This document shows, piece after piece, positions 55,144-64,000 of a stretch of 64,000 bases of DNA (the stretch's first letter is position 1; the number at the start of each line of letters is the position of its first letter). The translations under genes were made by a program, and so were the position numbers. The stretch is from Vandiemenella viatica (taxonomy: Eukaryota; Arthropoda; Insecta; Orthoptera; Morabidae), in the NCBI GenBank assembly GCA_031002005.1, contig CM061914.1, positions 16,230,148 through 16,294,147 of the forward strand, given 5' to 3'. The notes below the pieces were generated by a model. That model was given only the letters and a program-made list of their open reading frames with translations. It searched no databases and had not been told where the DNA came from.

Positions 55144-57975
55144 ATTATTATTATTATTATTTGCGGATAAGCTCATTAGGACTACGCAAAGTACTCAGAA
55201 GCGTTTGTTCGCTTTCCTTTGTGCCCAAATTTCCTTCATACATTTGCTGTGGGCTTCTTTTCTCACATCTGACCATGTTGTTCCTGGCCTTTTCTTAAAT
55301 CTTTCCTCCCGGTCAACTTACCGCTTGTGAATTTTTTATTTAAATGTTTCTCTGTTTTCAGTATCTTCTGGAACAATTCCTGCTAATTTGAGGTCTTTCT
55401 TGATTTCTCCAACCCATTTCATAGTATCCGATATTAATTTACTTCGGTTTTCATAGAATTCAACTATTTGTCTTGTCAGTCTGTTAGGGTTCATTCTTTA
55501 GATGTGTCCATAAAATTTTAGTTGGCATTTTCTAATATCACTGTGAATGTCGGCATATTGTAAAATTTCCTGATTACTTTTGAGTCTGTACTGGTCTCCT
55601 ATGAGTCTTGGGCCCAAAATTTTCCTTATAATTTTGCGTTCTTTTTTCTCAATGTTTTCTATGTCTTTTCTTCTGTTCAAAATAAGTGTTTCTGATTCAT
55701 AAAGACATTCTGGTTTAATAACTGTATTGTAGTGTCTCAGTTTTGTGTGCTTGGAGATACATTTTTTGTTGTAGACGTTTTGTGTTAGGTGATAAGCTGT
55801 TTTCATCTTTTGGCATCTAATTTCATTAGCTTTTGCTTCAGTTCCATTCTCTTGGATTGTTTCACCGAGATACTTGAAGTATGAGACTCATTTGATTTTT
55901 CCATATTTTATCTCCATGTATTTTGGTGTTTCTTTATTGCAGGTCATAAATTCCGTTTTCTCGAATGAAATCTGTAGACCCACTTTCTCCGCTACTTCTT
56001 TCAAGGGTTTGATCTGTGTTTGGGCTATTGCAATGTCACGGGTTAAGATTGCTAAGTCGTCTGCAAATGCTAGGCAATCTATCTTTAATTTTCCTCAGCC
56101 TAATATAATTGGCTGGTCAATTCCAAGGATTGATTTTTGTTTCCGCCATTCCTGTAACACTTTTTCAAGGATGCAGTTGAACAGTAACGGAGAAAGTCCG
56201 TCTCCTTGTCGTACTGCTGTTTTGATAATGAATGGTTTTGATATTTCCCCTAAACATTTTATTTTGTATCTGTTAGTGTTTGTTGTATTAAAGCAAGAGT
56301 TTGGGGGTCTAAGCCTTGTTCTTTCAATATTTGGAATAATGACTCTTGATCAATTGAGTCATATGCTTTTTTAAAATCGACAAATGTGCAGACTAAACGG
56401 TTGCTACAAATTCTTTGATGTCTGAGGATAAGTTTTAGGTGAGTATTTGTTCCGTGCAAGAGCTACCTTGTCTGAATCCTGCTTGGTATTCTCCAATTCT
56501 TGGTTCTAGTTGTTGTTGAGCCCTATCGAGGAAACACTGGGAGAAAATTTTGTATGGTACTGACTGCAGTGAGATGGCCCTGTAATTATTAACACTTGCT
56601 CTGTCTCCCTTTTTGTGTAAATAGTGGATTAACACATTTTCCCAATCTTCTGGAATTTTTTCTGTTTGCCAAATGTGTTGGATCATTTTTGTGATCTCTT
56701 TTATAGTTTTTGATCCCGCTGATTTTAGAAGCTCTGCAGTGATTCCATCTTCACCAGCTGCTTTGTTGTTTTTGAGTCTTTTGATTTGCCTAACAATTTC
56801 ATTTTCATCAGGTGGTGATGAATTTGGATTTTGTTCTTTAGGTTCTTGTGGTGCAAATCGTTGTATTGGTTCGGTACAATTTAAGAGTTTTTCAAAATAC
56901 CCTGTGAGCACTGTGCAGTTTTTCTTTATTGTTTAATGCCAGTTGTCGGTTTTCTTTTCCAAAGCAGAGGCTTTGTGGTTGGTATACTGTGAGTATTCTT
57001 TTGAAATTTCTGTATAAATTGCGTGTATTGTTTTTCTGGAAGTCTTTCTCAATTTGGAGCAGTTGCCCATTATCATATTTCCTTTTGGTTTGTCTGATTA
57101 ATTTTTCTGTTTCCTTCCTACTTTTCAGGTATTATTTGTAGTTGTCATCTGTTTTTCTGTTGTTCCATTTGATGTACATTTTATTATTATCCTTGTTGAT
57201 TGGCATGTGCGCATTGATTAGTGTGTATGTTTTGTTTGCACATTTGAAGGAGATAGTCATTAGTCTGTTATTTATGGATTTCACATTCGTTACAGAGTTC
57301 AGTATGTTTTTGTTAATTGCAAAAGCTACTCCTAAAAGTGGAGTATTTTTCAGGATTCGTTTGTTAGTCTTACTTTTGAAGAGTCTGTAATTGCCAAAGT
57401 CCATTGCATTTTCATCTGTTAGTCTTGTTTCTTGAAGTGCTAGTATCAGAATTTTTTGTTTGGCTAGGGTTTCCTGTAGTTCATGTAATTTTCCTGCCCG
57501 CAAGAGTGTGTTTATGTTCAGTGTTCTAAAAAAAGTTTTGGTTTTAGGGCGAAGTTGGCCAGAGGTCTCCGATACTCTCTGTTCGCGTGTCATACCAGAC
57601 ACCCCAGAATCTGAAAGTCTGGTTGTACTGTCCCTGACAGGAGTGGATTGGCTACCACCTGGGGTAATATGTTGATTTCTGCCACGCTTCATGGTACTTG
57701 AGAATCAAATTGTTTGGACCGAAGCCCAGTTTTTTTTGGGACTGGAGGGGTTAGTTCCAGAATATGTGGTTCTTCCGCCCTCTCTGCCGTTGGGAACAAT
57801 CCTATTCCTCTTCCGCCATTGAGTCCGTTGACCGTGGTGTGTTTGGTCCACGAGAGCTATTTTATTTCGCTCAAGTCCGCCGGTAAACCGGTGAGGACCC
57901 CCCTATCTGCCACCTGGGACGCGCCACGTAGGAGTGTCACCTCTCCCCTGCTACGACAGCGTAGTAGGTTCGTGG
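55144..57975 (-). mobile_element. RTE-like LINE, full-length with 16-bp TSD
   Basis: The element is flanked by ATTATCCACCTTTATT at 55128-55143 and 57976-57991. On the minus strand it starts with a GC-rich 5' UTR and ends in a (TAA)n-type simple repeat (plus strand 55144-55161). It lies just beside the Helitron piece at 58022. Its ORF is broken. Confidence 0.85.
55498..57692 (-). pseudogene. RTE-like ORF2 (endonuclease + RT), several frameshifts
   Basis: The start region (57692-57132) has a polar N terminus and an APE endonuclease (TLNINTLLRAGKLHE, ILALQETRL, then TYTLINAHMP). Most of the endonuclease C-terminal half is missing. RT follows at 56911-56435 (NNKAAGEDGITAELLKSAG, WENVLIHYLHKKGDR, NNYRAISL, YQAGFRQGSSCTEQI) and 56459-56259 (FVDFKKAYDSID). 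The C-terminal region at 55806-55498 has HYNTVIKPECLY and RKILGP. The FADD region near 56050-56100 is degraded. Confidence 0.8.
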
Positions 57976-58021
57976 ATTATCCACCTTTATTTATAACTAG
58001 CATTTCGTCCACATGGAAGCG

Positions 58022-58796
58022 TGTTGTAATATAAGATTTTCTTGAGAGGTCTGATCACTCAGTGGTTAGGGCATCCACCTGGAGATGGAAAAGTCCCCAG
58101 CTTGAATCCCAGTCTGGGTGAGGATTTTCATAGATCCTTAGCTCGATCTTCACCTCTGGCACAGGTTGTTGTGTGATGTGAACTAAGCCAGAATGCGCAT
58201 GTAGTTCTGATTCAACGTTGGACTTTAGGTCCCCTATGCCAGTTAATATTACTGTGATCTAGTTGCTCGTCGATGCGTTGTAACAGCTCTTGCGTTGTCC
58301 GTGCGGCACATGGTCAGAGTGGATCACTACTTTGCAGGTTATTTTGAGCATGTTCTCCAAAGCCGTTTAGAATTCCCTAACCAAGGCAGTGTTGTTGTGT
58401 AGTACTTGCTGTATTTTTTGTATGGTCTCTCTCTCAATCCTTTTAATAATTCTATAATGTCTTTCAGTTTCTGCTTCTTCATCACTCATGAAATATATCT
58501 GTAAAAACTGTGTTTTCGACGAAGGAAGCATAGATCCAATTCGGTGATATACTTGCTCCTGGATAGTAAATGTCGCTGAAAATCCTTGCATTGTAACAAT
58601 TCTATCGGCTCCAAAAGACGTCATATAGAAGCAGGAATTATGCTTTCTGATAAGATTAAAAATTCACTGTGATTCATCTGTGTTATAAGAATGCGGCTGT
58701 TTTAATGGTTTCATACCTGGCGTGCTGAAGTCGCCGTGAACGCGATTGATCCAAAGTTTCAGTAACTCATTGTGATGCCAAATATTTTATTTATTT
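58022..58796 (-). mobile_element. Helitron fragment, copy 2, with a tRNA-like head at its left end
   Basis: The minus strand encodes MTSFGADRIV, GFSATFTIQEQVYHRIGSML, FLQIYFMSDEEAE and NNTALVREF (58624-58367), then LENMLKITCKVVIHSD and VPHGQRKSCYNASTSN, part of the Helitron-like N domain. At the other end (58048-58125, plus strand) CACTCAGTGGTTAGGG and GCTTGAATCCCAG are spaced like tRNA A and B boxes. The R1-type LINE is inserted at 58797 in the middle of the Helitron sequence. Confidence 0.65.
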
Positions 58797-59143
58797 AACT
58801 GTACATTCAGTTGGTTCATTATCTAGAGTCTACAACTAACCGTTATTTCTTAATACTGTATTGAAATTTATAATAAACAAAAATTTTGTAAAATTAACTC
58901 AAATCCTATATACTACGAAAATGGTACAAACAATTAACTATTATTACTACACACTGTAATTTATCAACCTGTTAGTAAAACATATTACCCACTAATACTA
59001 AATCACTGAACATCTTGAGTTTTCAAAACTTCGGTTAACGCTGGCATCCACTGAAGAAATAAGCTTCGGTAAATTCCAGAAGCCATACTTCCGGCATCAG
59101 CGTTGTTTGTATCTCGTCCGTTTAGAGTATCTTGCCTCATTCC

Positions 59144-60297
59144 TTAAATGGTTTGCTGCGTTCCGGCAGGTTGCTGACTATGCTGAAGCCGATACAGCTC
59201 CCTGACTGCATCTGACACAGCATCTGCCAGCTTGTCGAGTTCATTCAGGAGGAGGTTGTCTTTCATAATTTCCTTGACAGTTTTCCCCATGAGCTTCATT
59301 CTGTACTGTTTGATTTGATCATCGACTAGAGCACATTCAAACAGTTTATGTTCAGGAATTCCTGGAGATCCGCACGCGCATAGATCATTCTCTGTCCTAT
59401 TGATCCTATGAAGATATGTTTCGTACGGTCCATGACTGGTGAGGAAATGTATTAACCCTCGGGATGGTTTGAAGTGCTTCATACGTATCCTCTCTCTGAT
59501 GTCAGGAAGAATTTCAAATACTCTCCTTCCTGTTTCCAAATTGTTCCACTGCTGTTGCCATTCATTCAAAATACAATTTTTGATGTCTATCTTCTTGGTT
59601 GCCACTTGACCCAGGATTTCTGTTATCTTGTCTAAGTTTCCTTTTCGTAGCCAGTAACATGCTGCTCTTTTTCTTATTTCCAGATCTAAGGACATATTCC
59701 GAGAATGACTGTAAGTGCATCAGTTGGGGTACTTCCGAATGCGCCTGTAAGACCCAAGAGAATTCCTCGTTGCATTCGTCTGATATCCCTTGCAGGTTTA
59801 ACCAGTCTTAACCTATGCGCCCATGTGCTCGCTCCATAACTTGCAATAGCTGTTGTAATGGCACCATGATACAGCCTTATAGTCGGCAGTGGGATTAGAA
59901 ATCTTCTTTGCCCAATGCTAATTATTTTGTTCATTGCTGCAGTCATTCTTTGGCATATATAGTCAATGTGATCTTTGAAATTCCTATGTTCATCCAGAAC
60001 AACTCCTAAGTATCTTACTGTTTTGTGTCTTTTAATGGAATTTTCTCCAAGCTTCACAGTGGGGTTGCGTTTCAGTGTTCCTTTCATCAAAATGTATTGG
60101 GTTTTTGTTGGTGCTAGCTGGAGCTTAACTTGTTTACACCAGCAATCCATTACTTTCATTATTTCTTTGGTGTTTGTCTCGATCTCTCTTCAATTATTTC
60201 CTCCCACCAGCAGCAAGATATCATCTGCGAAGGCAACGATTCTTTCAAGCTCTGCCAGACCCATGAGTCTGTTAAGGACAGGTTCCAGAGCAATATC
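59144..60297 (-). pseudogene. R1-like ORF2, RT end and C terminus
   Basis: After the TAG at 60298-60300 the protein continues in frame as DIALEPVLNRLMGLAE and the RT catalytic FADDILLLVGG near 60206-60241. A TGA near 60186-60190 follows, then the 157-codon piece ending at 59686 and, after a one-base shift, 59695-59144. The last part has TSHGPYETYLHR and CACGSPGIPEHKLFEC (CxCx7Hx4C), the nucleic-acid-binding end of R1-type ORF2. The stop at 59144-59146 looks natural. Confidence 0.82.
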
Positions 60298-61404
60298 CTA
60301 GAATTCTGGGCCACATACTGAACCTTGTGGACTTCTTTTTGTGAGATGCTTTGTCAGTTTTTGACCAGAGCTCTGAAGTGTTGCAGTTCTTCCGCGACAG
60401 TAGTCTTTGAAGCTCTCATACAACACTCGTGGGCATCCTAACTCCCTTAGTCGGGTGAACATACTCTGCCACCATAAGTTATCAAAGGTGCCGCAAATGT
60501 CGATACATATGCCAATGACATATTTTTTGTTTGTCGAGTTGACTATCCTCTGAACTTCATTTATCGCATCCTCTGTTGACCTGCCTTTCCGGAAGCCGAA
60601 CTGCTGCTGATTCATACCTTTCAATAATCTGAATTCTTTAATTCTTTTACATAATAATTTTTCTTGAATTTTCCCAAGTGTATTTAGCAGGCAAATTGGT
60701 CTGTAAGACTTTGGTAGTGTAGGGTCCTTATCTTCTTCTTTCCTTATAATTTTTATGCTTGATGTTTTCCAACTATGAGGTATCCTTCCCTGCAGCAGGC
60801 AGGCGTTCAGCAATTTGGTAAGGTAAGGAACTATTTGCTGACTTAAGGCTTGCAAGACTTCTGCTGTTATCCCATCAGGTCCTGGTGCTTTATTTCTCTT
60901 CAGCGCGCTTATTGCAGTACTTACTTCCTCTTGAGCGAATGGTAGAACCACCATATCGTTTTCATATTCATTATTCATTAGTTGCCTTATGAGTTTGTGT
61001 TCCTCTGAATCGTACTCCTGCTGGTCGTCTGGCAAGAGCGTTTTCAGGAGAAGTTCCGCTGATTCCTGCCAACTGCTTGTCATACTTCCATCTCCTTTCC
61101 TGAGCATAGAAAAAATAGTAGGTGATTTTATCTTCTGCGCAGCTAGCTTGTACGGAAGTCCCCATGGGTTTAATAACAAGTTTTTGCTAATGTATGTCTC
61201 CCAGCTTGTTAGCCTAACATCCTTAAGTTTCTGATGGTACTCAGCTTTCGCTGACCTGTACTGATCCAGTGTCCAGCTACGTTCAGTGGCAGTTTTACCA
61301 TGGTGGTAGTGCCTTCGAGTTCTCCTTACTTTTGTCCTTAACCTCTGAAGCGTATCGTTCCACAGAATACATCTTTTATCATTGAGCTTTCTCTTTTGCA
61401 CTAT
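60298..61404 (-). pseudogene. R1-like ORF2, reverse transcriptase core
   Basis: In frame with the endonuclease but after a TAA at 61405-61407. Motifs: RNKAPGPDGITAEVL, SYRPICLLNTLGKIQEKLL, QQFGFRKGRSTEDAI, GICIDICGTFDNLWW (the usual IDISGAFDN block) and RSPQGSVCGPEF. It stops at TAG (60298-60300), where the family has a Trp codon, so TGG changed to TAG. The frame itself is preserved across both stops. Confidence 0.85.
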
Positions 61405-62241
61405 TTATACCTTCATGGCATGTTGTATCGCATTCGTCAGTTCTATTGCCTTTAGGTCAACATTATCTGACATTTCTGGCAGTGCTGGTAGTTCAAAGGA
61501 TCTTCTTAATAGGTTCCAGTCTGTTTTATAGGAATATGACCAACATTCGTCTATCATATCTTGCTCTTGGGCATTAGATATTGAGAAATAGATGACGTTA
61601 TGGTCTGATGTTGTTAGATTTTGCCCAACTTTCCAGTTTTGGACTAATCTGAAAGCTTTCCCATTTGCTAATGTTACATCTATGTTTGTTGCTGCACCAG
61701 CTCTATTTTGGAATGTGTAGGGATTGAAGGGTTTATTCATAACTTCCAGATTCAGTTCGAAAATATTCTGCTCTAACGATATTCCTCGCTCATCCCTGAT
61801 CTTATTATGCCAGAGTGGAGATTTAGCGTTGGCATCCATTGTGTACACTACTGGTCTGTTTCCCATTGCTTCATCGATTTCCCTCATTTTTTCAAGGTAT
61901 CCATCTATTTCGTCACTATATTGAAAGTACAGACCAGCAATCACAATTCTTTCATTATGTGTTGTTATTTCAACGCAGGTAACATTCTCATTACATAACT
62001 GGGCAATTTTCGTGACTGTATAGTTCCTGTTAAGTACAATTATAGCAGCCATTGGATGTTCACCTTCACATACTATTTGTGATGTTACAGGCATATGTGG
62101 TACCCTCCCTGTACTAGTGTACGGCTCTCGAAGGCACAGTACGTCGAAATTCATTTCTTCTGCTAATCTTCTTACTTCTAATAACACGGCCTCAGTGCGC
62201 CTTCCATTAAGTTGTGCTACATTGACTCCGTATTTGTTCAT
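61405..62241 (-). CDS. R1-like ORF2, endonuclease domain
   Basis: A 278-codon frame starts ATG at 62239-62241. Motifs: VAQLNGRRTEAVLLEV, LCLREPYTSTGRVP, VYTMDANAKSPLWHN, NPYTFQNRAGAATNIDVTLA and TTSDHNVIYFSIS, an APE-type endonuclease of the R1 kind. It ends at an in-frame TAA and the RT follows in the same frame. Its ATG overlaps the stop of the 212-codon ORF by four bases (ATGA). Confidence 0.85.
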   Translation of the reverse strand: MNKYGVNVAQLNGRRTEAVLLEVRRLAEEMNFDVLCLREPYTSTGRVPHMPVTSQIVCEGEHPMAAIIVLNRNYTVTKIAQLCNENVTCVEITTHNERIVIAGLYFQYSDEIDGYLEKMREIDEAMGNRPVVYTMDANAKSPLWHNKIRDERGISLEQNIFELNLEVMNKPFNPYTFQNRAGAATNIDVTLANGKAFRLVQNWKVGQNLTTSDHNVIYFSISNAQEQDMIDECWSYSYKTDWNLLRRSFELPALPEMSDNVDLKAIELTNAIQHAMKV

Positions 62242-62876
62242 GGGTGGTGTGTATGTATGTGACTCTTAGGCCATTGTTGCCTATAATCAATAGCAATGCG
62301 GCCATGTGTTATCACTAGTTGTCTGTACAAATCTTCAAGGTCAAATTCTTCTCCTCTTCTGTCGAACACTTCTAAAACGATCTCCATAAGATGAACTGGA
62401 CTTGTGGGAAGATTTGCTGCTTTTAATTGTATCCTATCTATGGCTTCCGGAACTGGAAATGTTATGGACCTGCCTTTGCTGTGTCCCGTTCTAATTAAGT
62501 GCCTTAGTGCTATTGTAAGTAGTGACATTTCCTCTAGTCTTGCAAGTCGCATTGCCTTTTCGCATTCTTTATAAATTTCTATAGGGTTGCATTTTTGTGA
62601 TACATTCGTGTTAGCTTTCGTGTTAATGTTCTGTGTCGATTGTTGTTTAGTTATTGCCTCCCCAATTCCATCGGTCTGGGTGCTAGCATCTACTCTTATG
62701 TCTTCTTTCAGTCCTTTCTTTTTCCAGTATTCCCATGCCCTCAGCATGTCTCTTAGTCTTCTACTTGGTGGCTTGCACTTTTTTCCTTTGATACCAGATG
62801 TAGAAATCCTCGCTGAGTTATCGCTTGAATCTCGAATTTTGTTGATAACTAGATCTGTTACGGTCTTATTGTCCAT
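62238..62876 (-). CDS. Extra 212-codon ORF between gag and pol of the R1-like LINE
   Basis: An intact frame begins MDNKTVTDLVINKIRD and contains KCKPPSRRLRDMLRAWEYW, DASTQTDG and EKAMRLARLEEMSLLTIALR. It starts inside the end of the gag frame (11-base overlap) and ends overlapping the ORF2 start by four bases. No domain is recognised. It could be a separate ORF translated by re-initiation, or the displaced C-terminal part of gag after a frameshift. Its integrity beside damaged neighbours argues for a real coding region. Confidence 0.6.
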   Translation of the reverse strand: MDNKTVTDLVINKIRDSSDNSARISTSGIKGKKCKPPSRRLRDMLRAWEYWKKKGLKEDIRVDASTQTDGIGEAITKQQSTQNINTKANTNVSQKCNPIEIYKECEKAMRLARLEEMSLLTIALRHLIRTGHSKGRSITFPVPEAIDRIQLKAANLPTSPVHLMEIVLEVFDRRGEEFDLEDLYRQLVITHGRIAIDYRQQWPKSHIHTHHP

Positions 62877-63982
62877 AATCTATTTTATTTATGGTTCTTT
62901 GAAGCAACATCTGGTATGTGGGGCAGTCGTCCTTTGATGAACAATTTACTTTTTTCCCTCGCTTCATACAAGGCACGCAGATGGGAGGTTGCCCTTTTTT
63001 ATCACATTCAGATCTGTTGTGATCCTCTTCGTCACAATGAGAGCATGTGGACTTTTCTTTGTTGCAGTGCTTGCTAATGTGTCCTAGACCATAACATTTA
63101 ATGCACTTAGGTACTACTAGGAAGTCTTTAACGGCTATTGACTGGAAGCCCAAATATAACCGCTGTTTGGCAATAATAATTTTTCTTAGCTGTGGATCTA
63201 CTTCCGCCACATGATGAACAGTGGCTTTTCCTTTAGGACCAGTTCTGAATTTTAAGACGAATCCTTTCTCGTAGTCAGCTTTACTGACTGTTCCCTCAAG
63301 ATTTTGGTAATAAACACAGTCTCGTATTTCCTCCTCTTTCATTCCAGTCGGTATATCATATAATATTATTAACGGACGCCTTTTCTTAGGTGGCTCACAT
63401 TTAAGTTCCTCTTGTAGTTTTGAATTTTCCATTATCTTTTTAGTGTCCTCACTTGACTCCGTTTCCACAATTAACATTTTTGCTGTGGTCCTCATGCTTT
63501 TGATCCTTATTTGATCTTTTTTAGGGTCTAGAAGTTCTGTAAATTTCTTTTGTACCTCCCTTGCTCCTTTCTGGTTTTTTTGATGAAATAAATACAGTAC
63601 CTGTCTGGTTCTTTAGAGCACTCTCAATCTGCGCCTTTGTTTTTGTGAGTATGGTAGTGCTAGAAGCCGCAGGGGGATATGTTTTTCCAGGTTTTGAGAA
63701 CACTACATTATTTTCCTTTCACAGCCTTTCATTTTCGATTTGCAGTTGTGTCATTCTACCGATTAGCATTGCCTGAGCCAGTGCCCATTGGGCTATCTTT
63801 TCTTTTAAGGGAGCCTTTTTTATGTGCGTCATTTTCTGATTTGGAAGTTCCTTATCGATATAAAGTGAAAGCTCTTTGAACCGTTTTTCAATGTCCATGG
63901 CTACAATTAGATCTTCCAATCTGCCCGATGTGTCCGTTGCTGAATCACCACGGGATTCGTTTGAATACCTATCTGTAGACAT
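62866..63982 (-). pseudogene. R1-like ORF1 (gag) with three zinc knuckles
   Basis: From the ATG at 63980-63982 (MSTDRYSNESRGD) the frame runs to a TGA near 63719 and continues in frame to 63521. After a one-base shift it continues to 62866. The end has CIKCYGLGHISKHC and CSHCDEEDHNRSEC (both CX2CX4HX4C), then a third, looser CVPC...C motif. RRPLIILYDIPTGMKEEEI before them is the RNA-binding-like central region. The protein would bind LINE RNA. One stop and one frameshift inactivate it. Confidence 0.82.
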
Positions 63983-64000
63983 GGCTTTTGACAGGTGGGG

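Larger units (their letters stand above)
58797..64000 (-). mobile_element. R1-clade-like LINE, nearly complete, 5' end beyond the window
   Basis: The minus strand holds gag-like ORF1 (63982-62866), an extra 212-codon ORF (62876-62238), ORF2 with endonuclease and RT (62241-59144), and a 3' UTR ending in a TAAATAAATAAAATA-like tail at 58797. Three CCHC knuckles in ORF1 and a CxC...H...C motif at the end of ORF2 fit the R1 group. Only a few stops and frameshifts are present. The 5' UTR starts beyond 64000. Confidence 0.85.

Overview
This window is AT-rich, intron-and-transposon DNA from an animal nuclear genome, almost certainly an insect with a large genome. Two host genes can be recognised. 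They lie head to head around 10 kb: the first two coding exons of a ZCCHC17/pNO40-like S1-domain nucleolar protein (minus strand, 9808-9864 and 9565-9723), and the first four coding exons of mitochondrial ribosomal protein L44 (mRpL44, plus strand: 10393-10465, 33047-33152, 51248-51505, 51612-51696). All mRpL44 splice phases agree and its introns are about 22.6 kb, 18.1 kb and 106 bp. Neither gene is complete here, and almost all of 10.5-64 kb is mRpL44 intron. A tRNA-derived SINE family (copies near 8.8, 13.7, 30.9, 39.8 and 44.7 kb) resembles ones I associate with orthopteroid insects. That lineage guess is weak.

Layout. 1-2.9 kb: Jockey-like LINE cut by the window start. 2.9-4.2 kb: 5' part of a Penelope-like element (PLE). 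4.2-9.5 kb: unannotated, presumably ZCCHC17 intron. 10.6-15.8 kb: second Jockey-like copy with a PLE piece inside it, then CR1-like LINE pieces carrying a MITE that itself carries a SINE. 16.5 kb: Merlin/IS1595-like transposase fragment. 17.5-20.4 kb: LTR-retrotransposon piece, an inserted palindrome and a PLE 3' half. 21.5-30 kb: one CR1-like LINE split by a hAT element, a PLE tail, a gag-only LTR element and a solo LTR. 30.8-34.7 kb: SINE, Tc1, mRpL44 exon 2, mariner. 34.9-37.7 kb: two PLE lineages, one split by an unclassified 1.1 kb insert. 39.7-45.8 kb: SINE, second solo LTR, LINE pieces, Helitron copy with a SINE inside. 48.4-54.5 kb: PLE tails, mRpL44 exons 3-4, hammerhead-like array, MITE. 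55.1-64 kb: RTE-like LINE, second Helitron piece and a nearly complete R1-clade LINE on the minus strand running off the end.

The genes do not form a pathway. The content is a layered record of insertions in one gene, and target-site duplications (TSDs) let many layers be ordered. The most unusual signals are: an LTR element with three tandem U5-PBS modules; a three-copy hammerhead-ribozyme-like array between inverted repeats; a ~375 bp near-perfect palindrome with its own 12-bp TSD; a 1.1 kb unclassified insert with a 13-bp TSD; and an R1-clade LINE with an extra ORF coupled by overlaps to gag and pol. No CRISPR, rRNA, functional tRNA gene or bacterial operon was seen.
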